Part shown: in pieces, positions 42,013 through 50,516 of the stretch
How positions within the stretch are numbered: position 1 is the stretch's first letter
Layout of the letters: the number at the start of each line of letters is the position of its first letter
Origin: JAFAGX01 sp035623255
GTDB taxonomy: Bacteria; Acidobacteriota; Terriglobia; Terriglobales; Acidobacteriaceae
Reading direction: 5' to 3'
DNA: 59,129 nucleotides
Assembly (NCBI GenBank): GCA_035623255.1
Contig: DASPTU010000007.1
Span: 1 to 59,129, forward strand
The notes under the pieces: model-generated
The model's database searches: none
What the model saw: the letters and a program-made list of their open reading frames with translations, nothing else
What the model was told of the DNA's origin: nothing
Made by a program: the position numbers and the translations under genes

Positions 42013-45000
42013 CTAGAAATTTAGTTTCAAAGCGAACTGAATGACTCGCGGCCCGGTAGTAGTCGCCACAATCTGGCCATTGTTCGCCGAAGCAACGAGG
42101 TTGATGGGATTCTCGAAGCTCACCATGTTGAAGGCATTGAAGAACTCGCTTCGGAACTCCAGCTTGACGCCTTCGATGATTGGGAAATATTTAATGAGCG
42201 AAATGTCCACGTTCCGCTGATCGGGCCCTCGCAAAATGTTTCGCCCGGTGTTGCCAAAGTCCGTGGTCGCAGCCGTGAAGCAGCTCGTGTTGAAGTACTT
42301 GCTCAAGCGCGATTCCACGCTTCCGCTTAAGACCGGATTGCATCCCGCCACGGCGTCCGCGCGTGCCGCCACGAAAGCGGTGTCATTCGTCAAGACGGAA
42401 AACGGCGTGCCGCTTTGCAACGTGAGAATGCTGGCGAGTTCCCACCCGTTTGCCACCTGCCGGGCGATGTGCGAGTCCCCCTTGTAAAACTTCGGCAGAT
42501 CGTAAATCCCGCTGAAAACCAGACGATGACGGCGGTCGAAATCCGAACTAGCGTGATTGTGGAGAATCACTTCGTTCCCTGGAACAACCGCGACGTCGCT
42601 CGTCCCGGTCGGGTCGCCGGAGAAATCATCCAGAGAATGAGAGTACGTATAGGCAGTGAGAAATTGCAGGCCATTTGAAAAACGCTTGGTCAGTCCCACT
42701 TGCAGCGAGTTATAGCTGGAATTCGCGGAGCTCTGCATCAAATGGACGCCAAACCCCTGCACGGCCAAACTGGACAGACCGGGACTTAACGGCCCGGGAG
42801 CGCCGAAGGCGGGGACCACCGCTTGGTTCATGCCGACCAACTGATAGAGTTTCCTCCCGGCAGAACCCACATAGCTCACATCGAGCATCCAGTTGGGGGC
42901 GAATTCGTCTTGAATCCCCAGGCTGTATTGTTGAATATACGGTGTCCGGAAATCGTGGATATCCGGGTAGATTCCATTCGCGGAGACCACCGCAGCGCCG
43001 GCTATTGTGGTCATCAGCGCGGGCGGGCCGCCAAACGGGAAGATGGCAGGATTGTTGAATGCCAACGGATAAGCGCTGGGCTGTGGAACCTGAACGAAGG
43101 GGCTGAAGATGGGCGTAAAGAACGCCTGCGCCAAAGTATAGTAGGGGAAGTTTAGGATCTGATTGTTAAGCAGGCGCGAGTTCGCCCGGTCGTAGTAAAT
43201 CCCATAGCCCCCTCGGACCACCATCCGCTTCGAATTGGAAATGGGCTGCCAGGCAAAGCCGATTCGCGGAGCGAAGTTGTTCTTGTCTGCCGGAACCAGC
43301 GATGAGCTTCCTAGAGGGATTCCTGGAATCGGATTCTTGGCGTTGCCGGCCTGGATGAATCCACCTGTGATTGCCACGCTTCCCGCAGGAAATGGAGCCG
43401 GGAGTGCCAAGGTCTTGACCTGCGTCGGATCAAATCCAACAAACCGCCCTTGGGCCTCCGTGAAAGGAGAAAAGTAGTCGTACCGAACGCCCAGCGTAAG
43501 CGTCAGCCGGTCGCTTACACGCCAGTCGTCGTTGAAGAACCCACCCAAGTCGTGCGCACGAACATCGCGGTTGTTGACGCCCGAGCCCATAATGGTCAGC
43601 CCAGTCAGAGGTATGCCTCCAACCGAGAAGCCGCCAAGAAAATCCTTAAAGGGATCGCCGGAGAGGCCTAAGAAAAAAATCTGACCACGGGTATAAAGGT
43701 TGAAAGTCTCGTTCAAATCATGATGTTTGTACTCAAACCCGAATTTCAGATTGTGCCGCCCTTTTTGCCAGCTCAGCGTGTCACCTGCGGTGTATGTTTT
43801 TTCCAATCCTCCGTTGTCGGAAAACGGGTTGGCGCCCACATCGAAATAGTTGGCGACCGAAATTTCCGGCATTCCTGGAAACAGGTTGCTCAAAGGCGAC
43901 GCGATTCCCACCTTAGCTGACGTGAATGGCTCCTGCGGCTTCGAACCCGTTGATATGGAAGCAAATCCAAATCGCGCGTCGTTCACCAATCGCGACGAGA
44001 AAATGTGCGTGTCGTCCAGCGAAAATACTCTCTGGTTGAGATTTGCTGTGCCACCAAAACCAGGAACCGGCAGCGCATTTGCGAGCCCGAAAAGATTGAA
44101 CAACCCTTGAGTAGCGGGATTGTTCGCCGCGAAGAACTTCGCAGAAACTCGGTTTGCCGCCGATACCTGATAGTCCAGGTTTGTGTTGAACTGGTCTTCG
44201 CGAAAGATGGAGTTTGCGACCACCGGAACAGCAACAGGGGCATTGGACGAACCTGGATTGGGCGCCGAAGGAATCACAAATTGCCCATTAGACAACTTAG
44301 CCTTCAAGAGGAAATCAGCCGTCGGATTGAAGTTCTGAAGACAATTGGCAGTGACGGGAGTGCAAGCAGCTATTCCGTAGGAATTAGCGAGATTGTCCAG
44401 GGCCGCTTCCGAGCGATCGTTCGAAAGACTGCCGGGAACGAACACAGTGCCAATGGAATTCAGCAGCGATGTCGAGTTTCGCTCACGGCTTCCCTGATAG
44501 GAAATGAAAAACCAAAGGTGGTCCTTCTGCAGCGGCCCTCCCAGTGTTGCTCCAAACTGGTTGCGCTTGTACGGCGGTCTGGGTGTGTGCGCCGCGTTCA
44601 GAAAGAAATTATTTGCGTTGAGGGCGTCGTTGCGAAAAAACCCATAGGCGTCTCCGTGGAAGGCGTTCGTCCCGGATTTCGTGATCGCTGCCACGATGCC
44701 TCCAGCCACGCGCCCCTGCGACGCATCGTACTGGCTCGTTTGGACAATGAACTCCTGGAGGGAATCCGTGGCCGGCACCGCAAGATTCGGAGTCGATCCC
44801 GTGCCAATCGAATTCGCGTCGATTCCGTTGATGACTACCGAATTCGAGGTGGCGCGCAGTCCATTGACGTAAATCGGCGCGGCCCCGCGGCCCAACTCGG
44901 AGGAATTTTGCACCGGCCCGGATGTCCCCGTCGTGAGCGTCAACAATTGTTGGAAATTCCTGGTGGGCAAAGGCAACTGCCGAATTTCCGTTTCCTCAAT

Positions 45001-45417
45001 CACGCTGCCGCGTCCGGGGCTCTCGGTTTGCACCAAAGGCGGAGCAGCCTGCACCGTAATGGTCTCTTGTTTTGCCGAAGCAATCTTCAGCCGCACATCA
45101 ACGGAAGCGGTCTCTGTGATCCGCACGACAACGCTGTCCACTTTTGCGGCTGCGAATCCCGAAGCGGTGATTTCCAGGCGGTAGTTCCCTGCCGGCAGCA
45201 ACGCAAAGGCATAGTGCCCCGAACTCGAGCTAACCGTATCCCGGCTAACGCCGGCGTCGCTGATTAGCACTACTTTCGCCCCGGCGACCGCGCCTCCGCT
45301 CGGATCCGTGACATCACCAACGATTTGCCCAGTTGTCGCTGTCTGCGCGTGCCCCGCGGCCACCCACAGCAACAGCGCGCCAAGCATCAGAACGAAAAGC
45401 CTTCTTATCGCTTTCAT
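42013..45417 (-). CDS. TonB-dependent receptor with carboxypeptidase-regulatory N-terminus (Oar-like)
   Basis: Outer-membrane receptor of 1134 residues. After a signal peptide ending AGHAQ, a carboxypeptidase-regulatory-like domain (GQIVGDVTDPSGGAVAGAKV, about 31-110) leads to a plug (RNFQQLLTLTTGTSGPVQNS; KSGTNAFHGDAYGFFRNDAL) and a long beta-barrel of about 22 strands ending in ALKLNF. This is the Oar-like receptor type that is strongly expanded in Acidobacteria and Bacteroidetes-like bacteria, thought to import glycans or peptides. AAAGGAGG lies upstream of ATG 45417. It heads a catabolic operon after a TetR gene. Confidence 0.92.
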   Translation of the reverse strand: MKAIRRLFVLMLGALLLWVAAGHAQTATTGQIVGDVTDPSGGAVAGAKVVLISDAGVSRDTVSSSSGHYAFALLPAGNYRLEITASGFAAAKVDSVVVRITETASVDVRLKIASAKQETITVQAAPPLVQTESPGRGSVIEETEIRQLPLPTRNFQQLLTLTTGTSGPVQNSSELGRGAAPIYVNGLRATSNSVVINGIDANSIGTGSTPNLAVPATDSLQEFIVQTSQYDASQGRVAGGIVAAITKSGTNAFHGDAYGFFRNDALNANNFFLNAAHTPRPPYKRNQFGATLGGPLQKDHLWFFISYQGSRERNSTSLLNSIGTVFVPGSLSNDRSEAALDNLANSYGIAACTPVTANCLQNFNPTADFLLKAKLSNGQFVIPSAPNPGSSNAPVAVPVVANSIFREDQFNTNLDYQVSAANRVSAKFFAANNPATQGLFNLFGLANALPVPGFGGTANLNQRVFSLDDTHIFSSRLVNDARFGFASISTGSKPQEPFTSAKVGIASPLSNLFPGMPEISVANYFDVGANPFSDNGGLEKTYTAGDTLSWQKGRHNLKFGFEYKHHDLNETFNLYTRGQIFFLGLSGDPFKDFLGGFSVGGIPLTGLTIMGSGVNNRDVRAHDLGGFFNDDWRVSDRLTLTLGVRYDYFSPFTEAQGRFVGFDPTQVKTLALPAPFPAGSVAITGGFIQAGNAKNPIPGIPLGSSSLVPADKNNFAPRIGFAWQPISNSKRMVVRGGYGIYYDRANSRLLNNQILNFPYYTLAQAFFTPIFSPFVQVPQPSAYPLAFNNPAIFPFGGPPALMTTIAGAAVVSANGIYPDIHDFRTPYIQQYSLGIQDEFAPNWMLDVSYVGSAGRKLYQLVGMNQAVVPAFGAPGPLSPGLSSLAVQGFGVHLMQSSANSSYNSLQVGLTKRFSNGLQFLTAYTYSHSLDDFSGDPTGTSDVAVVPGNEVILHNHASSDFDRRHRLVFSGIYDLPKFYKGDSHIARQVANGWELASILTLQSGTPFSVLTNDTAFVAARADAVAGCNPVLSGSVESRLSKYFNTSCFTAATTDFGNTGRNILRGPDQRNVDISLIKYFPIIEGVKLEFRSEFFNAFNMVSFENPINLVASANNGQIVATTTGPRVIQFALKLNF

Positions 45418-45440
45418 CCCTTCCTCCTTTAAGCCCCCAA

Positions 45441-46067
45441 CTAAACTCGCCCCTTCTTAGCTTTCAATCCGCTCAGGTACAGCCGGATCATCTGGTCAAT
45501 CGCTTCTTCGTCGGACATCCCCAGGTGTCTTTTCGCGCCAAAAAGGTTTTCAACCAGAAAGTACGTAAAAAAATGCAAATAAATCGTGGTAACCGCGACC
45601 GCTGGATCCACCCCCTTGGGAAACTCCATCTTTGTTGTCTGTGCCAGCACTCTCGAATACGTCCGCAGCCCGCCTGCAATTTCTCGAAAGCTGTGAATGA
45701 AATGCTTGTGACGAAACTCCACCACATCGATGTACATCAGCCGCCAGTAATCCAGGTTCTCCGAGACGATTCGCCCGATGGTCATCGCCAGCTTTTTCAT
45801 GGAACTCGGGTCGAGCGACATCAACAGCGGTATGAGTTCCTTTTGGCGAAGCGCCTCGATTTTTTGTCCCAGCCGCTGCACCAGATCGATGAAAATCTCT
45901 TCCTTGGTGTCGTAATAGATGTACAGCTTTCCCATGGACACCCCGGCCTTCTCCGCGATTTCTCGCACCGTCGTGCCATGGAACCCTTTGCGTGTGAACA
46001 GCCGTAGCGCCGCTTCCTCGATCTTGAGCTTGTTCTTGGCGAACGTATTGTCCAGCAGCTTGGGCAC
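45441..46067 (-). CDS. TetR/AcrR family transcriptional regulator
   Basis: Regulator of 208 residues. The N-terminal helix-turn-helix AALRLFTRKGFHGTTVREIAEKAGVSMGKLYIYYDTKEEIF (about 18-58) is a full TetR_N domain. The rest is an all-helical ligand-binding domain (about 70-195). It precedes the TonB receptor gene by 23 bases on the same strand, and a penicillin-acylase gene diverges 250 bases away, so it probably represses this cluster and senses the imported acyl compound. A possible operator is the inverted repeat CCTCTT/AAGAGG at 46144-46169. The start is GTG 46067. Confidence 0.9.
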   Translation of the reverse strand: MPKLLDNTFAKNKLKIEEAALRLFTRKGFHGTTVREIAEKAGVSMGKLYIYYDTKEEIFIDLVQRLGQKIEALRQKELIPLLMSLDPSSMKKLAMTIGRIVSENLDYWRLMYIDVVEFRHKHFIHSFREIAGGLRTYSRVLAQTTKMEFPKGVDPAVAVTTIYLHFFTYFLVENLFGAKRHLGMSDEEAIDQMIRLYLSGLKAKKGRV

Positions 46068-46317
46068 TCGTTTCCGCCTGCCTCACGCTTTATCCATTGC
46101 AGCAAAGCGAGCGCTCGCTCTCTTTGATAAAGATGCTTTTATACCTCTTAAGCAGGGCCTGTCAAGAGGAATTCTGAATGCGAAGCATCGGCCCTTTCAT
46201 TCGATGGAAGTGGCGGGGCTATGCATATGTGTTAGGCTTTCGCCTTAAGATCCTTAAGATCACGCTACGAATTTAGGGGCCCGGGGCGGACAGGCATAAG
46301 CTCCGGGAGAATTGCTT

Positions 46318-48492
46318 ATGAAAAAGTTTGTTCTCGTTTTCATATTTTCGGCGGCGGCCCCATTTGCCTCTCGGGCCGCCCAGACCCCGGAAACAGCGCG
46401 TTGGGAGCAAGAGACGCGCAACGTCACGATCATTCGCGATGACTGGGGCATTGCTCATGTCTACGGAAAGACTGACGCCGACGCCATCTTCGGCATGATT
46501 TACGCGCAGGCCGAGGACGATTTCAACCGCGTCGAGACCAACTACATCAACGCGATGGGACGCCTCGCGGAATCCGAAGGCGAATCCAAAATCTACCAGG
46601 ATCTGCGCATGAAGCTCTTCATCGACCCCGAAGTGATGAAGAAAGATTACGCCGCAAGCCCGGACTGGCTAAAAAATTTGATGAACGCCTGGGCCGACGG
46701 GCTGAATTACTTCCTCTGGAAGCATCCCGAAGTGAAGCCCCGCGTGATTCAACGGTTCGAGCCCTGGATGGCACTGACGTTCACCGAGGGCAGCATCGGC
46801 AGCGACATCGAGCGCGTGAACCTCAGCCAGCTCGAGGCCTTCTACGGCAAAGCTCACGACCCGCAGATTTCAGCGCAGGATGACGACGAAATTGAAGAGC
46901 CCCGCGGTTCAAACGGCATTGCTATCGCACCGTCGAACACCGGGGGCCACCACGCGCTCTTGCTCATCAATCCCCATACCTCGTTTTTCTTCCGCTCCGA
47001 ATTGCAAATAGTAAGCGAGGAAGGCCTAGACGTCTATGGAGCCGTGACCTGGGGCCAGTTTTTCGTCTATCAGGGATTCAACGACCACGCTGGCTGGATG
47101 CACACCTCGAGCGGCGTGAGCCAGCTCAGTTTCTATCTCGAAACCGTCGAGAAAAAAGGCGATCGCTTTTACTATAAGTACGGCAAGGAAGAACGGCCTG
47201 TCGCCACAAGCGAAATCACCGTCCCATACAAAGCAGACAACGGTATGGCCGAAAAGAAGTTCACCGTCTACCGCACCCAGCACGGTCCGGTAATTGGCGA
47301 ATCCGATGGAAAATGGCTGACAATTCGGCTGATGCAAGAGCCGGTGAAAGCGCTGACGCAATCGTATTCTCGCACGAAGACAAAAGGTTATAAGCCTTTC
47401 CGTGAAACGATGGAGCTGCACACCAATTCCTCGAACAACACCATTTTCGCCGATGCCGACGGCGACATCGCCTACTTCCACGGCAACTTCATCCCGCGGC
47501 GCGACCCCAGCTTCGATTGGAGCAAGCCGGTGGATGGCAGCAATCCCGCAACCGACTGGCACGGCCTTCTTTCCGTCGAGGAAACGCCACACTTGCTGAA
47601 TCCGAAGAGCGGCTGGCTCTACAACTCCAATAATTGGCCTTGGTCGGCGGCGGGCCCGAGCAGCCCGAAAAAAGAAGACTATCCCCCTTATGTCGAAACC
47701 GGTGGCGAATCCGCGCGCGGCCTGCACGCCATCCGCGTGCTGCAGGACAAGAAGGATTTTACCGTCGACTCGCTCATCTCGGCGGCCTACGACAGTTACC
47801 TGACGTGGTTTGAGAAACCCATTCCCTGCTTAGCGAAAGCGTGGGACGACGCGCCGACGGACAGTCGCCTGAAAGCAAAACTCTCCGGCCAGATCGACCT
47901 TTTGCGTGCATGGGATACACGCTGGGCGACCGGCTCCGTTCCCACTTCCCTGGCCGTCTTCTGGGGCGAAGACATTCAGAAGCGCATCGGTCCCGATGCT
48001 AAGAAAGCCGGAATCTACATGAGCGACTATATCTGCACGAAAACGTCCCCGGATGTCCTGCTGCAATCGCTCTCCGATGCCTCGGACAAACTCGTTGCCG
48101 ATTTTGGCTCCTGGAAAACCTCTTGGGGCGATATCAATCGCTTCCAGCGCTTGAATGGCGACATTGTCCAGCCGTTTAGTGATTCCGCGCCGAGCATCCC
48201 TGTCGGATTTACTTCGGCCATGTGGGGCTCACTCGCCTCATTCGGCGCACGGGCTTATCCCGGAACGAAAAAATGGTATGGCACAAGCGGCAACAGTTTT
48301 GTCGCCGTCGTCGAGTTTGGCGACAAAGTCCGCGCCAAGGCCGTAACCGCCGGCGGCGAGAGCGGCCATACCTCCTCCAAGCACTTCAATGACGAAGCCG
48401 AGAGATACAGCACGGGAAATCTGCGCGAAGTTTACTTTTACCGTACTCAGCTCGAAGGCCACATCGAACGCCAGTATCATCCCGGAAATTAA
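46318..48492 (+). CDS. Penicillin-acylase-family Ntn hydrolase (exported)
   Basis: Protein of about 724 residues with a signal peptide (KKFVLVFIFSAAAPFASRAA). The N-terminal A-chain region contains IRDDWGIAHVYGKTDADAIFG, a family opening. Autoproteolysis should occur before Ser198 in EEPRGSNGIAIAPS, giving the catalytic N-terminal Ser of the B-chain. VTWGQFFVYQGFNDHAGW and HTNSSNNTIFADADGDIAYFH supply other conserved elements. Such enzymes cut amides with acyl groups, including penicillins, N-acyl-homoserine lactones and other N-acyl amino compounds. ATG 46318 has GGGAGA upstream and is preferred over TTG 46312. It diverges from the TetR gene. Confidence 0.93.
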   Translation: MKKFVLVFIFSAAAPFASRAAQTPETARWEQETRNVTIIRDDWGIAHVYGKTDADAIFGMIYAQAEDDFNRVETNYINAMGRLAESEGESKIYQDLRMKLFIDPEVMKKDYAASPDWLKNLMNAWADGLNYFLWKHPEVKPRVIQRFEPWMALTFTEGSIGSDIERVNLSQLEAFYGKAHDPQISAQDDDEIEEPRGSNGIAIAPSNTGGHHALLLINPHTSFFFRSELQIVSEEGLDVYGAVTWGQFFVYQGFNDHAGWMHTSSGVSQLSFYLETVEKKGDRFYYKYGKEERPVATSEITVPYKADNGMAEKKFTVYRTQHGPVIGESDGKWLTIRLMQEPVKALTQSYSRTKTKGYKPFRETMELHTNSSNNTIFADADGDIAYFHGNFIPRRDPSFDWSKPVDGSNPATDWHGLLSVEETPHLLNPKSGWLYNSNNWPWSAAGPSSPKKEDYPPYVETGGESARGLHAIRVLQDKKDFTVDSLISAAYDSYLTWFEKPIPCLAKAWDDAPTDSRLKAKLSGQIDLLRAWDTRWATGSVPTSLAVFWGEDIQKRIGPDAKKAGIYMSDYICTKTSPDVLLQSLSDASDKLVADFGSWKTSWGDINRFQRLNGDIVQPFSDSAPSIPVGFTSAMWGSLASFGARAYPGTKKWYGTSGNSFVAVVEFGDKVRAKAVTAGGESGHTSSKHFNDEAERYSTGNLREVYFYRTQLEGHIERQYHPGN

Positions 48493-48530
48493 GCAACTTG
48501 GTTTGGTGTCTATCGCGCCCGGTAGCGATC

Positions 48531-50420
48531 CTAGCGTACCAGCACTCCCCACTCGACTACCGTGAAACCACGCCGTTGCACTGGCGGTGCGAGAGAAAGC
48601 GGCTGAACATCAATAGGTCTGCTGAGCGGTGTAAAATCCATGAAAACGCGGATAGTGGTGTCTGGTGTGGGACCGATTCGCAGCGGGTAATACCTGTCAA
48701 CGACAGACCTGTCGAGAAACGTGATGAAGTAATACGGCGACCCATTAAGTTTGGAACACCACGCCCTGCAAAAATCGCTTGTTTCCTTTGCGTTGAGCCC
48801 GAGCTGTGGAAGCGTTTCCTCGAGAAAAGCCTGCACCTCCGAACTCTTCACGACAAATCCCCTGGTTTCTCTCGGCAAAATGTACGAATGTCCTTCCCAG
48901 AACAGATACGGCAATCTCCTGCCGCTGCCCAGGTCCATCATCTCGCCGTCAGGTTGCGCGGAAACAAGCCAGCCATCGTGATATGCAGGGTAGGAATTCG
49001 TGATTGCAATGTCTTCTCCCAACTTCACTTCCACTTTCTCTTCTTGCTCTGGGTAAAGATACAGGATCGGCTCGCACGTCTGCGGTATCACGAACTGCGC
49101 GTTTAGAAATCGAATCAGCCTGCCGAAAGGGTCTCTCCAAAGGAACAGCGGACGTGCTCTCAGGAAATCTTCGTAAGACGCCTCCCTAGTGGTGGCTGGT
49201 TGGTCGTTTTCCAGTGGGGGCCAGCTCGGCAAAGACGAATCATAGTCGGCATAAAATTCCTTGTAGAGCGGATGATTTTTGTTTTTCAAGCCGTATAAAA
49301 GGTCCCCCGTCACGTTTACCTTGCCGATGGGGACCAGGTCCGCCTCGCTCACCACCGACGGCGAAACGACACTGATCGCATTCACATTGTCATCGGAGCA
49401 CCCTACGCGTGTCCTATCCACGTAAGAAGTACCAGCAGGAAGCGGCCCATTGCGCCACGTCACCGCCTGCGGGTCTTCCAGATGAAAATCCGGCTGGTAC
49501 ATGTAGATCAGAAACGTTCCGTCGGGCCGGAAAAAGTAAAAAGAGTTGTCTGTGTAGGGCGGCAAGTCCAGACAGCCTTCCTCAGAACCAGTCGACGCAG
49601 GGTTCACGTCCTTACAATCCTCGTAAAAAGCTTTTTGGGGCCCGATTCCCGGCTTCGTCATCCATACATCGCCGTAAACAGGATCATGAAAGGCCATTTG
49701 CAACACGGACGGATTCGGCGTGCCGATGCCCTCCTCCGCGAAATCCAGAGTGGCTCGCGGGCCGGCCGTGAGTGTCTTGGGATACCCAAGGATGGGGACG
49801 GAAAAATCTAACGGGTGTCCAGGCGTCGCACCCAAGGTTTGAAACGCACGAGCGTCCACCGACCCGTTCCGCCCTACACTTTCGTCGGGAGACTGCGGAT
49901 CGGAGATTTTGGGTAGTGGGAAGATCGCGTTTCCTTTGCGGATGTAGCGCACGATGTGAGACGAGCCGCAATCGCCTTTGCAGACTTCGAGGTACCTCTG
50001 AACAGAAGCTTCTAAGAGTTCCGCGCCTTTCTCGGGGCCTTCCACGAAACGCCCCACGCGATAAAACGTGTAACTGGTATTGGTCTGGTCGATTTCGGCA
50101 CCGTCGGTCATGCCCGTCTCCGCGACCTTTTCCCGCGGAACGAACTGGATGTCACCGAGCGTTAGCGGGCCGGAAAGCGCAGGCGGAACCGGCGCCACCG
50201 CGCCCGCCGCAGGCGAACTTGCCGAAGCAGCAACCGTCGGAGAAGGCGTGGGAGTGGTACTGCTCGTATTCGTTGAGGTCCCTGACGTCGCTGCGGACGC
50301 TTTGCGGCTGAAGGACAAAGGCCAAGGTTTATGAAGCGCAAAATGCCAAACGCCGCCAGCTACAAACACTGCGACCAAGAGCAGAAGTACGACCACTAGA
50401 AACAGACGGCCTTGACTCAT
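48531..50420 (-). CDS. Membrane-anchored protein with CEPILYLYPE module, unknown function
   Basis: Protein of 629 residues. A single N-terminal helix (residues 5-28) is followed by a Thr/Ser/Pro/Ala-rich linker (about 40-80) and a large extracytoplasmic domain rich in Tyr, Asp and Gly. Near residue 430, CEPILYLYPEQEEKVEV followed by YLFWEGHSYILPRETRG forms a motif that I recognise from uncharacterised secreted proteins, especially of candidate phyla. Four Cys in the middle may form disulfides. No catalytic motif is identifiable. It follows the RND permease gene by 96 bases on the same strand, but no functional tie is evident. Confidence 0.55.
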   Translation of the reverse strand: MSQGRLFLVVVLLLLVAVFVAGGVWHFALHKPWPLSFSRKASAATSGTSTNTSSTTPTPSPTVAASASSPAAGAVAPVPPALSGPLTLGDIQFVPREKVAETGMTDGAEIDQTNTSYTFYRVGRFVEGPEKGAELLEASVQRYLEVCKGDCGSSHIVRYIRKGNAIFPLPKISDPQSPDESVGRNGSVDARAFQTLGATPGHPLDFSVPILGYPKTLTAGPRATLDFAEEGIGTPNPSVLQMAFHDPVYGDVWMTKPGIGPQKAFYEDCKDVNPASTGSEEGCLDLPPYTDNSFYFFRPDGTFLIYMYQPDFHLEDPQAVTWRNGPLPAGTSYVDRTRVGCSDDNVNAISVVSPSVVSEADLVPIGKVNVTGDLLYGLKNKNHPLYKEFYADYDSSLPSWPPLENDQPATTREASYEDFLRARPLFLWRDPFGRLIRFLNAQFVIPQTCEPILYLYPEQEEKVEVKLGEDIAITNSYPAYHDGWLVSAQPDGEMMDLGSGRRLPYLFWEGHSYILPRETRGFVVKSSEVQAFLEETLPQLGLNAKETSDFCRAWCSKLNGSPYYFITFLDRSVVDRYYPLRIGPTPDTTIRVFMDFTPLSRPIDVQPLSLAPPVQRRGFTVVEWGVLVR

Positions 50421-50516
50421 AACATAATTTTACTGGCTCCTTGACGGCCACAGCTTCCAAGCTGTTTATTTTTTTCCTGGCGTGCAACTGGGGGAGGGGG
50501 CTCGGGCCAAACCGCG

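Noticed and set aside
44005..45267. 420-codon plus-strand frame
   Set aside because: It lies entirely antisense to the TonB receptor gene; its composition is Arg/Ser-rich and motif-free, a shadow of GC-rich codons.
46144..46169. Inverted repeat CCTCTT/AAGAGG as TetR operator
   Set aside because: Arms of six bases with 14-base spacing are weak; mentioned only as a possibility with the TetR gene.
50451..50477. Short hairpin ACAGCTT-CC-AAGCTGT with T-rich tail on the plus strand
   Set aside because: No plus-strand gene leads into it; on the minus strand, where the genes run, there is no T-tract, and the loop is only two bases.
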